Shown one piece after another: positions 22,904 to 31,549 of a DNA stretch of 32,319 nucleotides. This stretch comes from DASUBV01 sp035763085 (GTDB taxonomy: Bacteria; Actinomycetota; Actinomycetes; Streptosporangiales; Streptosporangiaceae): positions 1 to 32,319 of the forward strand of contig DASUBV010000181.1 of NCBI GenBank assembly GCA_035763085.1, given 5' to 3'. The notes beneath the pieces were generated by a model. That model searched no databases. It worked only from the letters and a program-made list of their open reading frames with translations, and had not been told where the DNA came from. Position 1 is the stretch's first letter. Every line of letters starts with the position of its first letter. A program made the translations under genes and the position numbers.

Positions 22904-23992
22904 CTAGGACGCCAGCCAGGCGCGCATCCGGGACTCGCACTGCGCGATCTCCGCCAGCGCGACGTGCTCGTGCCGCGCGTGCGCGACCAGCGGGTCACCC
23001 GGGCCGAAGTTGACCGCCGGGATCCCGAGCGCGTCGAACCGGGCCACGTCGGTCCAGCCGAACTTGGCCCGCGGCTGGCCGCCCATCGCCGCCACGAACG
23101 ACGCGGCCGCCGGACGGTCCAGGCCCGGCCGGGCGCCGCCTGCGGCATCGGTGACGCGGACATCCCAGCCCGCGAAGACGTCGCGCAGGTGGCCGGCCGC
23201 CGCCTCGACGTCGCGGTCGGGCGCGAACCGGTAGTTGACCGTCACCACGCACTCGTCCGGGATCACGTTGCCGGCCACTCCGCCGCTGATCGCCACGGCG
23301 TTCAGGCCCTCATGGAAGGCCAGCCCGTCGACCACCGGCTGCCGCGGCCGGTAGCGGCGCAGGACCTCCAGCACGGGGCCGGCGTCGTGGATCGCGTTGT
23401 GGCCCATCCAGCTGCGGGCGCTGTGCGCCCGCTCCCCGGCCAGCCGGACCTCGGCCCGCATGGTGCCCTGGCAGCCGCCTTCCACCAGCGCGCCGGTGGG
23501 CTCCATCAGAACGGCGAAGTCGGCAGCCAGCAGCTCCGGGCGGGTGCGGCTGAGCCGGAGCAGGCCGTTGCGCTCGGCTTCGACTTCCTCGCAGTCATAA
23601 AACACATACGTGACATCCCGTGACGGCTCGGGCAGCCCGGCCGCCAGCCGCAGCGCGACGGCCACGCCCGACTTCATGTCGCAGCTGCCCAGGCCGTACA
23701 GCACCGGCCCGCTGTCGCCGGAGCCGGGCTCCAGCCGGGACGGCAGGTTACCCGCCTCCGGCACCGTGTCGATGTGCCCGGCGATGGCCACCCGCTCGGC
23801 CCGGCCCAGCTCCGTCCTGGCCACCAGCGCGCTGCCGTCCCGGTGCACCGTCAGGTGCGGCAGGTCCGCCAGCGCGGCGGCGATCAGGTCGGCCAGCGGC
23901 CGCTCGTTCCCGCTGACGGACGGCACGTCCACCAGCCGGGCCGTCAGTTCCGCCGCGTCTACGCCCAGATCAAGCTTCACCCGCCGCAGCAT
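22904..23992 (-). CDS. dapE: Succinyl-diaminopimelate desuccinylase
   Basis: A 362-residue M20-family zinc hydrolase of the lysine and meso-diaminopimelate pathway; it frees LL-diaminopimelate for peptidoglycan. The pattern is the actinobacterial DapE type: VDVPSVSGNERPLADLI near 20, AGHIDTVP (first metal His and Asp), GLGSCDMKSGVAVALR (bridging Asp), YDCEEVEAERNGL (catalytic Glu), VEGGCQGTMR, HSARSWMGHNAIH in the dimer domain and the late metal His in ARHEHV. The start is ATG 23992 or GTG 23980; neither has a strong ribosome site. The frame runs on upstream but relatives begin near here. It diverges from arcA. Confidence 0.9.
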   Translation of the reverse strand: MLRRVKLDLGVDAAELTARLVDVPSVSGNERPLADLIAAALADLPHLTVHRDGSALVARTELGRAERVAIAGHIDTVPEAGNLPSRLEPGSGDSGPVLYGLGSCDMKSGVAVALRLAAGLPEPSRDVTYVFYDCEEVEAERNGLLRLSRTRPELLAADFAVLMEPTGALVEGGCQGTMRAEVRLAGERAHSARSWMGHNAIHDAGPVLEVLRRYRPRQPVVDGLAFHEGLNAVAISGGVAGNVIPDECVVTVNYRFAPDRDVEAAAGHLRDVFAGWDVRVTDAAGGARPGLDRPAAASFVAAMGGQPRAKFGWTDVARFDALGIPAVNFGPGDPLVAHARHEHVALAEIAQCESRMRAWLAS

Positions 23993-24114
23993 AACGCCGC
24001 GCGCCCGGCGGGCCCGCGAGGCTCCTGGGTGCTGCCCCGGTTCCCGATCCCTGATAATTTCCCAGTTCACCGATGCCGAGCCGACGACGCAGTGTCAGGC
24101 AGGAACGAGGTGCC
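23993..24114. promoter_or_regulatory. Divergent dapE-arcA promoter region
   Basis: In this 122-bp gap GATAAT at about 24052-24057 is a plausible plus-strand -10 for arcA, giving a short leader to the ATG at 24115. Its complement may serve dapE. GAGG four bases before the arcA ATG is the ribosome site. No long dyad was seen. Confidence 0.35.
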
Positions 24115-25332
24115 ATGTTCCACGTCGATTCCGAGGTCGGGCGGCTGCGGCAGGTCATCCTGCACCGGCCCGATCTTGAGCTCAAGCGGCTGACCCCGGA
24201 CAACGCCGCCGACCTGCTGTTCGATGACCTGCTGTGGGTCAGCGAGGCCCAGGCTGAGCACGACGCGTTCGCGGACACGCTGCGCGAGCGCGGCGTGAGC
24301 GTGCACTACTACAGCGAGCTGCTGGCGCAGACGCTGGACATCGGCGCGGCCCGCGATTACGTGCTCGGGAAGGTCTTCGACCCGCGGTCGCACGGCCCGC
24401 TGGCGGTCGACACGCTGCGCGACACCCTGGCCGGCCTGGACGCTGACGCCCTGACCCGGTTCCTGATCGGCGGGATTACCAAACGGGAGTTCCTGGAGCT
24501 GGGCTCGGCGCCGAGCAGCATCGCGTTCCACTCACTGGACATCGACGGCTTCGTGCTCGCCCCGCTGCCCAACCTGCTCTACCAGCGCGATACCTCGTGC
24601 TGGGTCTACGGCGGGGTGTCGATCAACGCCATGCGCCGCCGGGCCAGGATGCGCGAGACGATCAGCGACGAGGCCATGTACCGGTGGCACCCGCTGTTCG
24701 CTTCGGAGCGGTTCGAGGTCTGGTATCACGGTGCCGACTCGGCCCCGGCCACCATCGAGGGCGGCGACGTCCTGGTGCTCGGCAACGGGTCCGTCCTGGT
24801 CGGGATGAGCGAGCGGACGCAGCCGGCCGCGGTGGAGATGCTCGCGCACCGGCTGTTCTCGGCCGGGTCCGCCCAGCGCGTGCTGGCCGTCGACATGCCC
24901 AAGGCCCGTGCGTTCATGCACCTGGACACCGTGCTGACGATGGCCGACTACGGGGTCTTCATCAAGTACGCCGGCATGGGGATGCTGCCGTCCTACACGA
25001 TCGAGCCGGGGATCAGCGCCCGCGAGCTCAAGGTCACCGACCATCCGCCGGAGCAGATGCACGACGCGCTGGCGGCCGCCCTGGGCCGGGCGCAGATCAC
25101 CGTGCTCACCGCCACTCAGGACGTGCGCTCGGCCAAGCGCGAGCAGTGGGACGACGGGTGCAACGTGCTGGCCCTGGCGCCGGGCGTCGTGGTGGCCTAT
25201 GAGCGCAACGTGACCACCAACACCTTCCTGCGCGAGCACGGGCTGGAGGTCATCACGATCCGCGGCAGCGAGCTGGGCCGCGGCCGGGGCGGCCCGCGGT
25301 GCATGACCTGCCCGGTCGAGCGCGACGCCTGA
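24115..25332 (+). CDS. arcA: Arginine deiminase
   Basis: A 405-residue enzyme converting arginine to citrulline and ammonia. The N-terminus FHVDSEVGRLRQVILHRP is typical, with LLFDDLLWVSEAQAEHD near 39. Catalytic parts are visible: EGGDVLVLGNG (Asp), FMHLDTVLTM (His) and the nucleophile Cys396 in GGPRCMTCPVERD. ATG 24115 is chosen because GAGGTGCC precedes it and relatives begin with this sequence; an upstream ATG at 24073 is less likely. No ornithine carbamoyltransferase, carbamate kinase or arginine/ornithine antiporter gene is adjacent, so the full ATP-yielding ADI pathway is not encoded here. Confidence 0.93.
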   Translation: MFHVDSEVGRLRQVILHRPDLELKRLTPDNAADLLFDDLLWVSEAQAEHDAFADTLRERGVSVHYYSELLAQTLDIGAARDYVLGKVFDPRSHGPLAVDTLRDTLAGLDADALTRFLIGGITKREFLELGSAPSSIAFHSLDIDGFVLAPLPNLLYQRDTSCWVYGGVSINAMRRRARMRETISDEAMYRWHPLFASERFEVWYHGADSAPATIEGGDVLVLGNGSVLVGMSERTQPAAVEMLAHRLFSAGSAQRVLAVDMPKARAFMHLDTVLTMADYGVFIKYAGMGMLPSYTIEPGISARELKVTDHPPEQMHDALAAALGRAQITVLTATQDVRSAKREQWDDGCNVLALAPGVVVAYERNVTTNTFLREHGLEVITIRGSELGRGRGGPRCMTCPVERDA

Positions 25333-25337
25333 CCGGA

Positions 25338-25354
25338 GCCGGCCGGCGGCCGGC
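25338..25354. terminator. Hairpin between convergent arcA and LysR genes
   Basis: GCCGGCC-GGC-GGCCGGC, a 7-bp perfect stem starting 5 bp after the arcA stop, in a 64-bp gap between converging genes. No T-run. Confidence 0.35.
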
Positions 25355-25396
25355 CCTGGCACGGTGGCGGCCGGGCGCGGCGCCGCATCGCGGCGG

Positions 25397-26338
25397 TCAG
25401 CCGCCGGGCTCGGCGGCCTGGCTGCCGCCGGGGCGCCGGCCCAGCGGCCGCGCGGCCGCGGTCAGGGCCGCCAGGATGACCGCCACCGACGGGCGCCGGA
25501 CGCCCGACTCGCGGGCCACCGCGTAGACGTGCCGGGCCGGGCTGCGCCCCGGCAGCTCGCGCACCGCAACCCGCCCCTCGCCGGCGGCCAGCGTCAGCCG
25601 GGGCAGCACCGCGATCCCGATGCCGCGCGCGACCAGGCTGAGGATCGTGGCCAGGCCCTCGAACTCTGACGGCGCTGAGGTGGCCCCGCCCGCGCCGGCC
25701 AGTACCCGGTCCACCGCCCGCCGGGACGGCTCGCCCGCCGGCGGGGCCAGCCAGGGCTCATCACGCAGCCGCCGCAGCGCCACCGGCTGCGCCGGGTCGG
25801 CCGCCCAGTGCCGTCGCGATACCACCAGGACCAGCGGATCGCGGACCAGCGGGTAAAAGCGCAGCCCGCCGGTGGGGGCCGCGGGCGGGCTGCCGGTCCA
25901 GTCGTCCACCAGGGCGACATCGAGCTGGCCGGCCCGGACCTGCCGCATGCCCTCGCTGCCCTGCACCTGGCGCAGCAGCAGGCTCAGTCCCGGGTGAGCC
26001 CGGACCGTCCGGGTGAGGGCGGGGGCGAAGGCCACCGCGGCCGTCGGGAAAGCCGAGATCGTCACCCGGCCCACGGGATCGCGGGCCGCCAGGTCCGCCT
26101 CGGCCGCCTCGACGAGGGCGAGGATCTCGCCCGCCCGCCCGGCCAGCCGCCGGCCGGCGTCGGTCAGCTCGGCGGACCGGGCGCTGCGGTCGAGCAGGGC
26201 CGCGCCCGCTTCCCGCTCCAGGGCCGTCAGCTGCTGGGACACCGCTGAAGCGGTGTAGCCGAGGGCCGCCGCGGTGGCGGCGATGGTGCCCCGCTCGGCG
26301 AACTCGCGGAGCAGATGGAGGCGATGCGTGTCTAGCAT
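25397..26338 (-). CDS. LysR-family transcriptional regulator
   Basis: A 313-residue regulator. The winged helix-turn-helix occupies residues 1-60 (LREFAERGTIAATAAALGYT, ASAVSQQLTALEREAG), and the effector-binding domain about 90-290 (VTISAFPTAAVAFAP, VARGIGIAVLPRLTL). The ATG at 26338 lies inside a 15-bp palindrome, so the protein probably represses its own gene, and the short distance suggests a nearly leaderless mRNA. It diverges from the class I aminotransferase gene, the usual arrangement for a LysR regulator and its target. The effector is unknown. Confidence 0.9.
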   Translation of the reverse strand: MLDTHRLHLLREFAERGTIAATAAALGYTASAVSQQLTALEREAGAALLDRSARSAELTDAGRRLAGRAGEILALVEAAEADLAARDPVGRVTISAFPTAAVAFAPALTRTVRAHPGLSLLLRQVQGSEGMRQVRAGQLDVALVDDWTGSPPAAPTGGLRFYPLVRDPLVLVVSRRHWAADPAQPVALRRLRDEPWLAPPAGEPSRRAVDRVLAGAGGATSAPSEFEGLATILSLVARGIGIAVLPRLTLAAGEGRVAVRELPGRSPARHVYAVARESGVRRPSVAVILAALTAAARPLGRRPGGSQAAEPGG

Positions 26339-26371
26339 AAGCTCAGCTTATTCTCTGCGTCAGACTTATGC
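26335..26371. promoter_or_regulatory. LysR operator region over the regulator start codon
   Basis: ATAAGCT-C-AGCTTAT (26337-26351) is a perfect 15-bp palindrome containing the LysR start codon. GCATAAG (26335-26341) is mirrored by CTTATGC (26365-26371), so three CTTAT half-sites lie within 37 bp. LysR sites have this form (T-N11-A dyads). The remaining gap to 26487 should hold the aminotransferase promoter; CTAGTAGAT near 26430 contains a possible -10. TAGGAG before the ATG at 26488 is its ribosome site. Confidence 0.55.
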
Positions 26372-26487
26372 GCTTGCCCTGATGCTAAATCGCGTACATC
26401 CTGGTCAGAGCCCCTGCAAGGCTAGTAGATCACCTTGAGGCGTCCCTGAGACGCGCACACCCCCACCCCGCAGCTAGGAGTTCCCGC

Positions 26488-27798
26488 ATGCCCTGGGCCG
26501 GGCCGGTCACCCAGACCGCACCAGCACCGCTGTCGGCGCGCCGCGCCGGCGTTCCCGTATCCGCCACCCTGGCCGCCAACGAGATCCTGGCCAGCCGCCG
26601 GCTCCTCGGCCAGCCCGTGCTGCCGCTCGCGTTCGGCGAGGCCGGGCTCCCCGTGCACCCCCTGCTCCGCCAGGAACTCGCCGCGGCCGCCTGCCACGGC
26701 GGGTACGGGCCCGTCGCCGGCCTCCCGGCCCTGCGCAGCGCGGTAGCCGGCTACTGGACCCGGCGCGGGCTGCCGACCAGCCCCGACGCGGTGGTCGCCG
26801 GGCCCGGCAGCAAGCCGCTGCTGTTCGCCCTGCTGCTGGCCATCGGCACCGACGTGGCCGTGCCGCGGCCCAGCTGGGTCAGCTACGCGGCGCAGGCCCG
26901 GCTGGCGGGCGTGGCACCGTGCTTCGTCCCGGCCGGGCCCGGCCAGGGCGGCGTGTGCGACCCGGCTGCCCTGGAGGATGCGGTGCTGGCCGCGCAGCGG
27001 GCCGGCCGTCCCATCCGGTCGGTCATCGTGACGCTCCCGGACAACCCGACCGGCACGCTGGCCAGCCCGGACGCCGTCCGCGAGCTGTGCGCGGTGGCCG
27101 AGCGGCACGACCTGATCATCATTTCCGACGAGATCTACCGCGACCTGGTGCACGACCCCGCTACGCCCGTCCTGAGCCCGGCCGCTGTCGCGCCCGGCCG
27201 CACCGTGGTGACCACCGCGCTGAGCAAGAGCCTGGCCCTGGGCGGCTGGCGGATCGGTGCCGCCCGGCTCCCCGGCGGCCCGCTCGGGCAGGCCCTCACC
27301 GAGCGCCTGCGCGGCGTGGCCAGCGAGATCTGGTCGGCCCCGGCCGCCCCCGTGCAGTACGCCGCGGCGGTCGGCTTCAGTGAGCCGCCGGAACTGGCCG
27401 AGCGCATCGCCCGGAGCCGGTCGCTGCATGCCGCGGTGGCCCGCGCCATCGCCGGCCGGTGCGCGGCCGCCGGGCTGAGCGTGCCGGCCCCGCAGGCAGC
27501 GTTTTACGTGTACCCGGACTTCGCAGCCTGGCGGGAGCCGCTGGCGCGGCGCGGCATCAGCACCGGCGAGGAGCTGGCCCGGCACCTGGTCGAGCGGTAC
27601 GGCGCCGGGTCGCTGCCGGCCAGCGCGTTCGGCGAGGAGCCGGCGGCACTGCGGCTGCGGCTGGCCACCGGGCTGCTGTACGGCGACACCGACGAGCAGC
27701 GGCTGGCCGCGCTGGAGTCGGCCGACCCGCTGCGCCTGCCGTGGATCGCCGCCGCGCTGACTACCTTCGAGGCCATGCTGGGGGACCTCAGCCCCTGA
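26488..27798 (+). CDS. Class I/II PLP-dependent aminotransferase
   Basis: A 436-residue fold-type I enzyme. Features in order: GGYGPVAGLPALRSAVAGYW near 71, PGSKPLLFALLLAIG near 110, the Asn of LPDNPTGTL near 187, the PLP-binding Asp and Tyr in IISDEIYRDLV near 212, the Schiff-base Lys in TTALSKSLALGGWRIG near 245, and the carboxylate-binding Arg in RLRLATGLLYG near 390. It moves amino groups between an amino acid and a keto acid; the amino acid cannot be read. ATG 26488 follows TAGGAG. The divergent LysR gene is its likely regulator. Confidence 0.9.
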   Translation: MPWAGPVTQTAPAPLSARRAGVPVSATLAANEILASRRLLGQPVLPLAFGEAGLPVHPLLRQELAAAACHGGYGPVAGLPALRSAVAGYWTRRGLPTSPDAVVAGPGSKPLLFALLLAIGTDVAVPRPSWVSYAAQARLAGVAPCFVPAGPGQGGVCDPAALEDAVLAAQRAGRPIRSVIVTLPDNPTGTLASPDAVRELCAVAERHDLIIISDEIYRDLVHDPATPVLSPAAVAPGRTVVTTALSKSLALGGWRIGAARLPGGPLGQALTERLRGVASEIWSAPAAPVQYAAAVGFSEPPELAERIARSRSLHAAVARAIAGRCAAAGLSVPAPQAAFYVYPDFAAWREPLARRGISTGEELARHLVERYGAGSLPASAFGEEPAALRLRLATGLLYGDTDEQRLAALESADPLRLPWIAAALTTFEAMLGDLSP

Positions 27799-27871
27799 CC
27801 GCCAGCCGCCCGGGGCACGCTGCCTGACCGCTGGCGTCGCTCGGGCGGCCCGGTAACCGCGCCCGCGGACA

Positions 27872-27903
27872 CCGCGGGGGCCTGCCCTGCCTGGCCCCCG
27901 CGG
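27872..27903. terminator. Terminator hairpin between convergent genes
   Basis: CCGCGGGGGCC (27872-27882) and GGCCCCCGCGG (27893-27903) form an 11-bp perfect stem with a 10-nt loop, in the 178-bp gap between the aminotransferase and SGNH genes. It can act for both. Confidence 0.55.
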
Positions 27904-27976
27904 GCACCGCGCCCGGCCGGCCGTGCGCACACGCGCCGCTCCGGCGGCGCGGGCGGCCCGGCCGGACGGCAGCCGT

Positions 27977-28810
27977 CTAGAAGGGCAGCAGGTCGGGACG
28001 CTTGGCTACCATGCCGTCGCCGCTTGACGCGCCGGTCAGCCGGCGCCGGATCCAGGGCGCGGCGTAGGCGCGGGCCCACCGGGCGTCGGCGCGCCGCTGC
28101 GCCAGCCAGCGCGGGGCAGGCGCCGCGGCGACCGGGGCGCGCCAGTCCTCGTCGCCGGGCACGCCGAGCACCTCGCACACCCGCAGCGCCACCCGCCGGT
28201 GCCCCTCCGGGCTCATGTGCAGCCGGTCGTCGCACCACAGGGCCGGAGTGCGCAGGACTCGCATCGACCACAGGTCGATCAGCAGGCAGTCATGCCGGGC
28301 CGCGATGATCCTCAGGTGCGCGTTGTAGGCCGCCACCTTGCCGCGGATCAGCCGGATCAGCGGGAAGGTGGCGGGATTGAAGCCGGTGAACACCATGACC
28401 CGGCCGGACGCCGCGGCCAGCGCGGCGACCGCATCGGCGAACGGCTGGGCCAGGTCGTCCGGGTCGGCCCCCGGACGCAGCAGGTCGTTGCCGCCGGCCG
28501 CGATGCTGACCAGATCCGGCCGCATCGCCACCGCGGCAGGCACCTGGTCGCTGACCACCTGGCCCAGCAGCTTGCCGCGGATGGCGAGATTGGCATAACG
28601 CAGGCCGGGGTTACTGACGGCGAGCTGCTCGGCCACCCGGTCGGCCCAGCCACGGCAGCCACTGCCGTCCGGGCGCGGGTCGCCGACACCCTCGCTGAAG
28701 CTGTCGCCCAGCGCGACGAAACTCTGCACGGCCGCCGCCACCGCCGCAGGCTCCCCCACCTTGTCCAGCACCTCCCGGACGCCGCGGGTGCTACCCGGCG
28801 GCGGACACAT
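27977..28810 (-). CDS. SGNH/GDSL-family hydrolase
   Basis: A 277-residue esterase-like protein. All SGNH blocks are present: the Ser in FVALGDSFSEG (about 33-43), the Gly in LAIRGKLLGQ near 78, the Asn in AAGGNDLLR near 102, and Asp-x2-His in CDDRLHMSPEGHRR near 197. There is no signal peptide, so it is probably cytoplasmic unless the start is wrong. The C-terminal 55 residues are Ala/Arg/Trp-rich. Substrates in the family range from lipids to acetylated sugars. ATG 28810 is the first plausible start; its ribosome site is weak. TACTCT (minus strand, about 28836-28831) may be the -10. Confidence 0.87.
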   Translation of the reverse strand: MCPPPGSTRGVREVLDKVGEPAAVAAAVQSFVALGDSFSEGVGDPRPDGSGCRGWADRVAEQLAVSNPGLRYANLAIRGKLLGQVVSDQVPAAVAMRPDLVSIAAGGNDLLRPGADPDDLAQPFADAVAALAAASGRVMVFTGFNPATFPLIRLIRGKVAAYNAHLRIIAARHDCLLIDLWSMRVLRTPALWCDDRLHMSPEGHRRVALRVCEVLGVPGDEDWRAPVAAAPAPRWLAQRRADARWARAYAAPWIRRRLTGASSGDGMVAKRPDLLPF

Positions 28811-29247
28811 CGCGGATTTTCCGGATTCGAGAGTAACCCCGGCCCGGCCGGGCGGCCGGGGGCGCCTGCCCGGGCGCGCCTTAGCTGGCGCGGCCGGCCT
28901 GGAACTCAGCGGCCCTGCGAGCGGCAGTGCTTCACCTGCCGGGTGCTCAGCGACCATCCCGGACCCGATCGCGGCCACGATGATCGGTCCCGGTGAGCGA
29001 CGACACCGGCCCGGACGGGTGCTGATCTGACGCCGGCGACGTGCCGGAGCTGTCCCCCCTGCGCGCGGGGTCCCGGGTGGCGGCGGCGATCTACCGGAGG
29101 CGGCTGCCGGAGCGCGCGCCGGACCGGGCCCGGCCGTTCCGGGGCCGGGCGGCACGGTGGCTGACCGGGCCTAGCCGGGCGGCCGGCCGGGCGAGCCCGG
29201 TGACCGCCGGGAGGCCGGCCGTCGTGGCGGCGTACAGGTCGGGTGAC
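28811..29247. other. 437-bp stretch without a convincing gene
   Basis: Between the truncated glycosyltransferase and the SGNH gene. All three minus-strand frames after the glycosyltransferase stop were read; none continues the GT2 fold. A hairpin CCCCGGCC-N9-GGCCGGGG lies at 28837-28861, near the SGNH start. Long plus-strand open frames across it are of the kind high GC produces by chance. Confidence 0.5.
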
Positions 29248-30108
29248 TCACAGCAGCGCTGCCAGCCGGGTGAACTGCCCGTTGCCGCCCAGGCTGACCG
29301 TGCCCGAGGCGATCCGGCCCAGCTGCGCGGCCGCGCACACGCCCCTGAACTCCAGGTCCTGCATCACGGTGAGCACCGAGTGCCGGTTGCGGATCTGCAC
29401 CGGCAGCTGCACGCCGCCCACCTGCTGGTCGGCGAACAGCGGCAGCACGGCGTCCAGGGCGCCCGGCGACAGCCGGCCGTCGGCGTCCATCACGCCCACC
29501 GTGATCCGCGACGCCGCGATCCCGCGCAGGCCGGAGTCGTGCAGCACCCGGGCGAAGCCCGCGTTCAGCGCCGGGCCCTTGCCCAGCTGGGCCCTGGGCA
29601 GCTCGCGGCGGACCACCATCACCCGGTCGGCGTCCACCGCGGCGGCCAGCTCGCCCGTACGGTCACCGGAGGCGTCATCGACCACCACGACCAGGGCGCG
29701 CGGGTCGGCCAGCAGGCTGCGCACGGTGTCGCCGATGACGAGTTCCTCGTTCATGCACGGCACGATGAAGTAGACGACGCCGTTCTCGGGCGCGACCACC
29801 ACGCCGGCCCGGGCCGGCGGTTCCTCGGCCGTGTCCAGCCGGGTTCGCAGCCGCCCCAGCCGCCCCAGCCGGGCCGTACCCGATGCGGTCAGCTCACCGG
29901 CCGACCCGGACCTGATCCGGCCCCGTGCCCGGGCCCGGGCCCGGGCGCTTAGCCGGGCCAGCTGTCCCGGCCGGGCCCGGCCCGCCGCGTGCCGCGCCCG
30001 GCTCGCCTTGCGGGCCCGGTGCATCACCCACAGCCCGGCGCCCACGGTGGCGACGTAATACGTCAGCCCGAGCGAGACGAGAAACAATTCCAGTGCGCCT
30101 GCTAGCAC
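29248..30108 (-). CDS. Family 2 glycosyltransferase, C-terminally truncated
   Basis: A 286-residue protein. The GTG at 30108 has AAGGGAG upstream at good spacing. One membrane helix (about 6-29), an Arg/Ala-rich linker with alternating ARARAR (about 30-100), then a GT-A domain: YFIVPCMNEE near 113, VVDDASGDRTG (144-151), QLGKGPALNAG (175-184) and DADGRLSP (208-215). The frame stops right after LGGNGQFTRLAALL. Processive members such as BcsA- or HasA-like enzymes continue with the catalytic ED motif, Q-x2-R-W and several helices; all are absent. It is therefore either a remnant or a non-catalytic domain. The intact ribosome site and codon use suggest it is still expressed or only recently broken. 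Confidence 0.75.
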   Translation of the reverse strand: MLAGALELFLVSLGLTYYVATVGAGLWVMHRARKASRARHAAGRARPGQLARLSARARARARGRIRSGSAGELTASGTARLGRLGRLRTRLDTAEEPPARAGVVVAPENGVVYFIVPCMNEELVIGDTVRSLLADPRALVVVVDDASGDRTGELAAAVDADRVMVVRRELPRAQLGKGPALNAGFARVLHDSGLRGIAASRITVGVMDADGRLSPGALDAVLPLFADQQVGGVQLPVQIRNRHSVLTVMQDLEFRGVCAAAQLGRIASGTVSLGGNGQFTRLAALL

Positions 30109-30282
30109 CGGTTACTCCCTTACCTGGCCGATCCGGAAAATGAGTCACCGGGAATTCCGCCGGCACGGCGGCGGGACCGGACTATCTCCTCGACCGAGAG
30201 AAATGAGCAACCCGAAGAAATAACAGGCCACCAATAATGAGCGCCCGGCGAGCATGCCGAAACCGATCATGTTAACCCGGTA

Positions 30283-30413
30283 ATCGGCAGGATGCCGATA
30301 GGCGGTGGATACACAGCTAACCCCCGTACGCTGCTGATGCTGACCTAAGACTAACGAGGCGGCGATGCCAGTCCAGCAGCGAACGGCGCGCGCCGCAGAT
30401 ATTCTCTCGAGAG
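30283..30413. promoter_or_regulatory. AT-richer leader with two palindromes upstream of UDP-GlcNAc 2-epimerase
   Basis: ATCGGCA-GGA-TGCCGAT (30283-30299, 7-bp arms) and CTCTCGAGAG (30404-30413) lie in the AT-richer stretch 30180-30450 between the glycosyltransferase and the epimerase. Promoters for both directions should be here; no single -10/-35 pair is convincing. Confidence 0.35.
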
Positions 30414-30442
30414 TTACTCAGGCCGACGACAAGAGAGCACCG

Positions 30443-31543
30443 ATGATCCTGAATGGCAATTCCGGACAGATTGCGGTCGTGGTCGGCACTCGCCCTGAGA
30501 TTGTCAAGCTTGCACCGCTTGTCCGTTTACTCGATACCGAGGCGACGCTGATTCATACCTGCCAGCATGAGGACGAGGAATTGTCCGGGGTGTTCCTGGC
30601 CGCGGCCGGGCTGCAGCAGGCCTGCGCCTTATCCGGGATCTGCGGCCAGCCCCGGCACGCGCAGGTCGGCCGGATCATCGAGCAGTTGGGCGAGGTGCTG
30701 GACGCGACGCGCCCGGCAGCGGTCATCGTGCAGGGCGATACCAACACCGCCTCGGCCGGCGCGCAGGCCGCCAGCTACGCCGGCATCCCGGTCATCCACG
30801 TGGAGGCCGGGCTGCGCTCGTTCGACCGGGCCATGCCCGAGGAGATCAATCGCTGCCTGGCCGGCGTGCTGGCCGACGTGCACTGCGCGCCCACCGAGCA
30901 GGCCGTGGCCAACCTGCGCGCCGAGGGGGTGCCCGCGGGGCGCATCACGCTGACCGGTAACACGATCGTGGAGGCCACCCGGCAGATGCTGCCCGCGCCC
31001 GGCAGCGCGCGGCAGATCGCCGAAGGGCTGGGCGTCGAGCCAGACGGCTATGTCCTGGCCACGATCCACCGGCCGGAGAACACCGATGACCCGGCGCGGC
31101 TGGAGGCCATTCTGGGTGAGCTGAGCAAGCTCGGCCTGCCCGTGCTGCTGCCGCTGCACCCGCGCACCGCCAAGGCGGCGCTGCGGCACGGGCTCAGCGA
31201 AGCGCTGGACCGGCTGCGGGTGATCCCGCCTGCTGATCACCAGACGTTCCTGGGGCTGGCCAGCCTGGCCCGGCTGCTGGTGTCGGATTCCGGCGGCGTC
31301 CAGGAGGAGTGCACGGTGCTCAAGCGGCCGCTGATCGTCGTGCGCAACTCCACCGAGCGGCCCGAGTCGGTCGCGGCCGGCTTCGCGCACCTGGTCCGGC
31401 CCGGGCCCGCGATCGGCGAGCTGGGCCGGGACCTGATCGGCGACACCGGGCTGGCCGGCCGGCTGGCGGCGCTGGAGTGCCCGTTCGGCGACGGGCGGGC
31501 TAGCGAGCGGATCGCCGCGCGCGCGAGGGAGTTCCTTTCCTGA
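30443..31543 (+). CDS. wecB: UDP-N-acetylglucosamine 2-epimerase (non-hydrolysing type)
   Basis: A 366-residue GT-B-like enzyme that interconverts UDP-GlcNAc and UDP-ManNAc, feeding teichoic-acid linkage or capsule-type sugars. Seen are VVVGTRPEIVKLAPLVRLL at the N-terminus, IVQGDTNTASAGAQA near 97, HVEAGLRSFDRAMPEEINR near 120, ATIHRPENTDD near 208, and SDSGGVQEECTVLKRP near 285. ATG 30443 puts 14 residues before GTRPE, as relatives have. An in-frame ATG at 30365 has GAGG upstream, but the extra 26 codons include two AGA, very rare in such genomes, so it is less likely. It ends six bases before the convergent response-regulator gene. Confidence 0.9.
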   Translation: MILNGNSGQIAVVVGTRPEIVKLAPLVRLLDTEATLIHTCQHEDEELSGVFLAAAGLQQACALSGICGQPRHAQVGRIIEQLGEVLDATRPAAVIVQGDTNTASAGAQAASYAGIPVIHVEAGLRSFDRAMPEEINRCLAGVLADVHCAPTEQAVANLRAEGVPAGRITLTGNTIVEATRQMLPAPGSARQIAEGLGVEPDGYVLATIHRPENTDDPARLEAILGELSKLGLPVLLPLHPRTAKAALRHGLSEALDRLRVIPPADHQTFLGLASLARLLVSDSGGVQEECTVLKRPLIVVRNSTERPESVAAGFAHLVRPGPAIGELGRDLIGDTGLAGRLAALECPFGDGRASERIAARAREFLS

Positions 31544-31549
31544 TCGCGA

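Noticed and set aside
21854..23623. A 589-codon plus-strand frame over rlmA and dapE
   Set aside because: It covers two well-supported opposite genes and the gap between them and shows no domain.
26422..27930. A 502-codon minus-strand frame over the aminotransferase
   Set aside because: The plus-strand gene has all PLP motifs; the minus frame is Gly/Gln/Arg-rich without motifs.
29041..29247. Missing C-terminal half of the glycosyltransferase in another frame
   Set aside because: All three minus-strand frames after the stop were read; none shows ED, QxxRW or membrane helices.
29041..29952. A 303-codon plus-strand frame over the truncated glycosyltransferase
   Set aside because: It is antisense to clear GT2 motifs and has shadow-frame composition.
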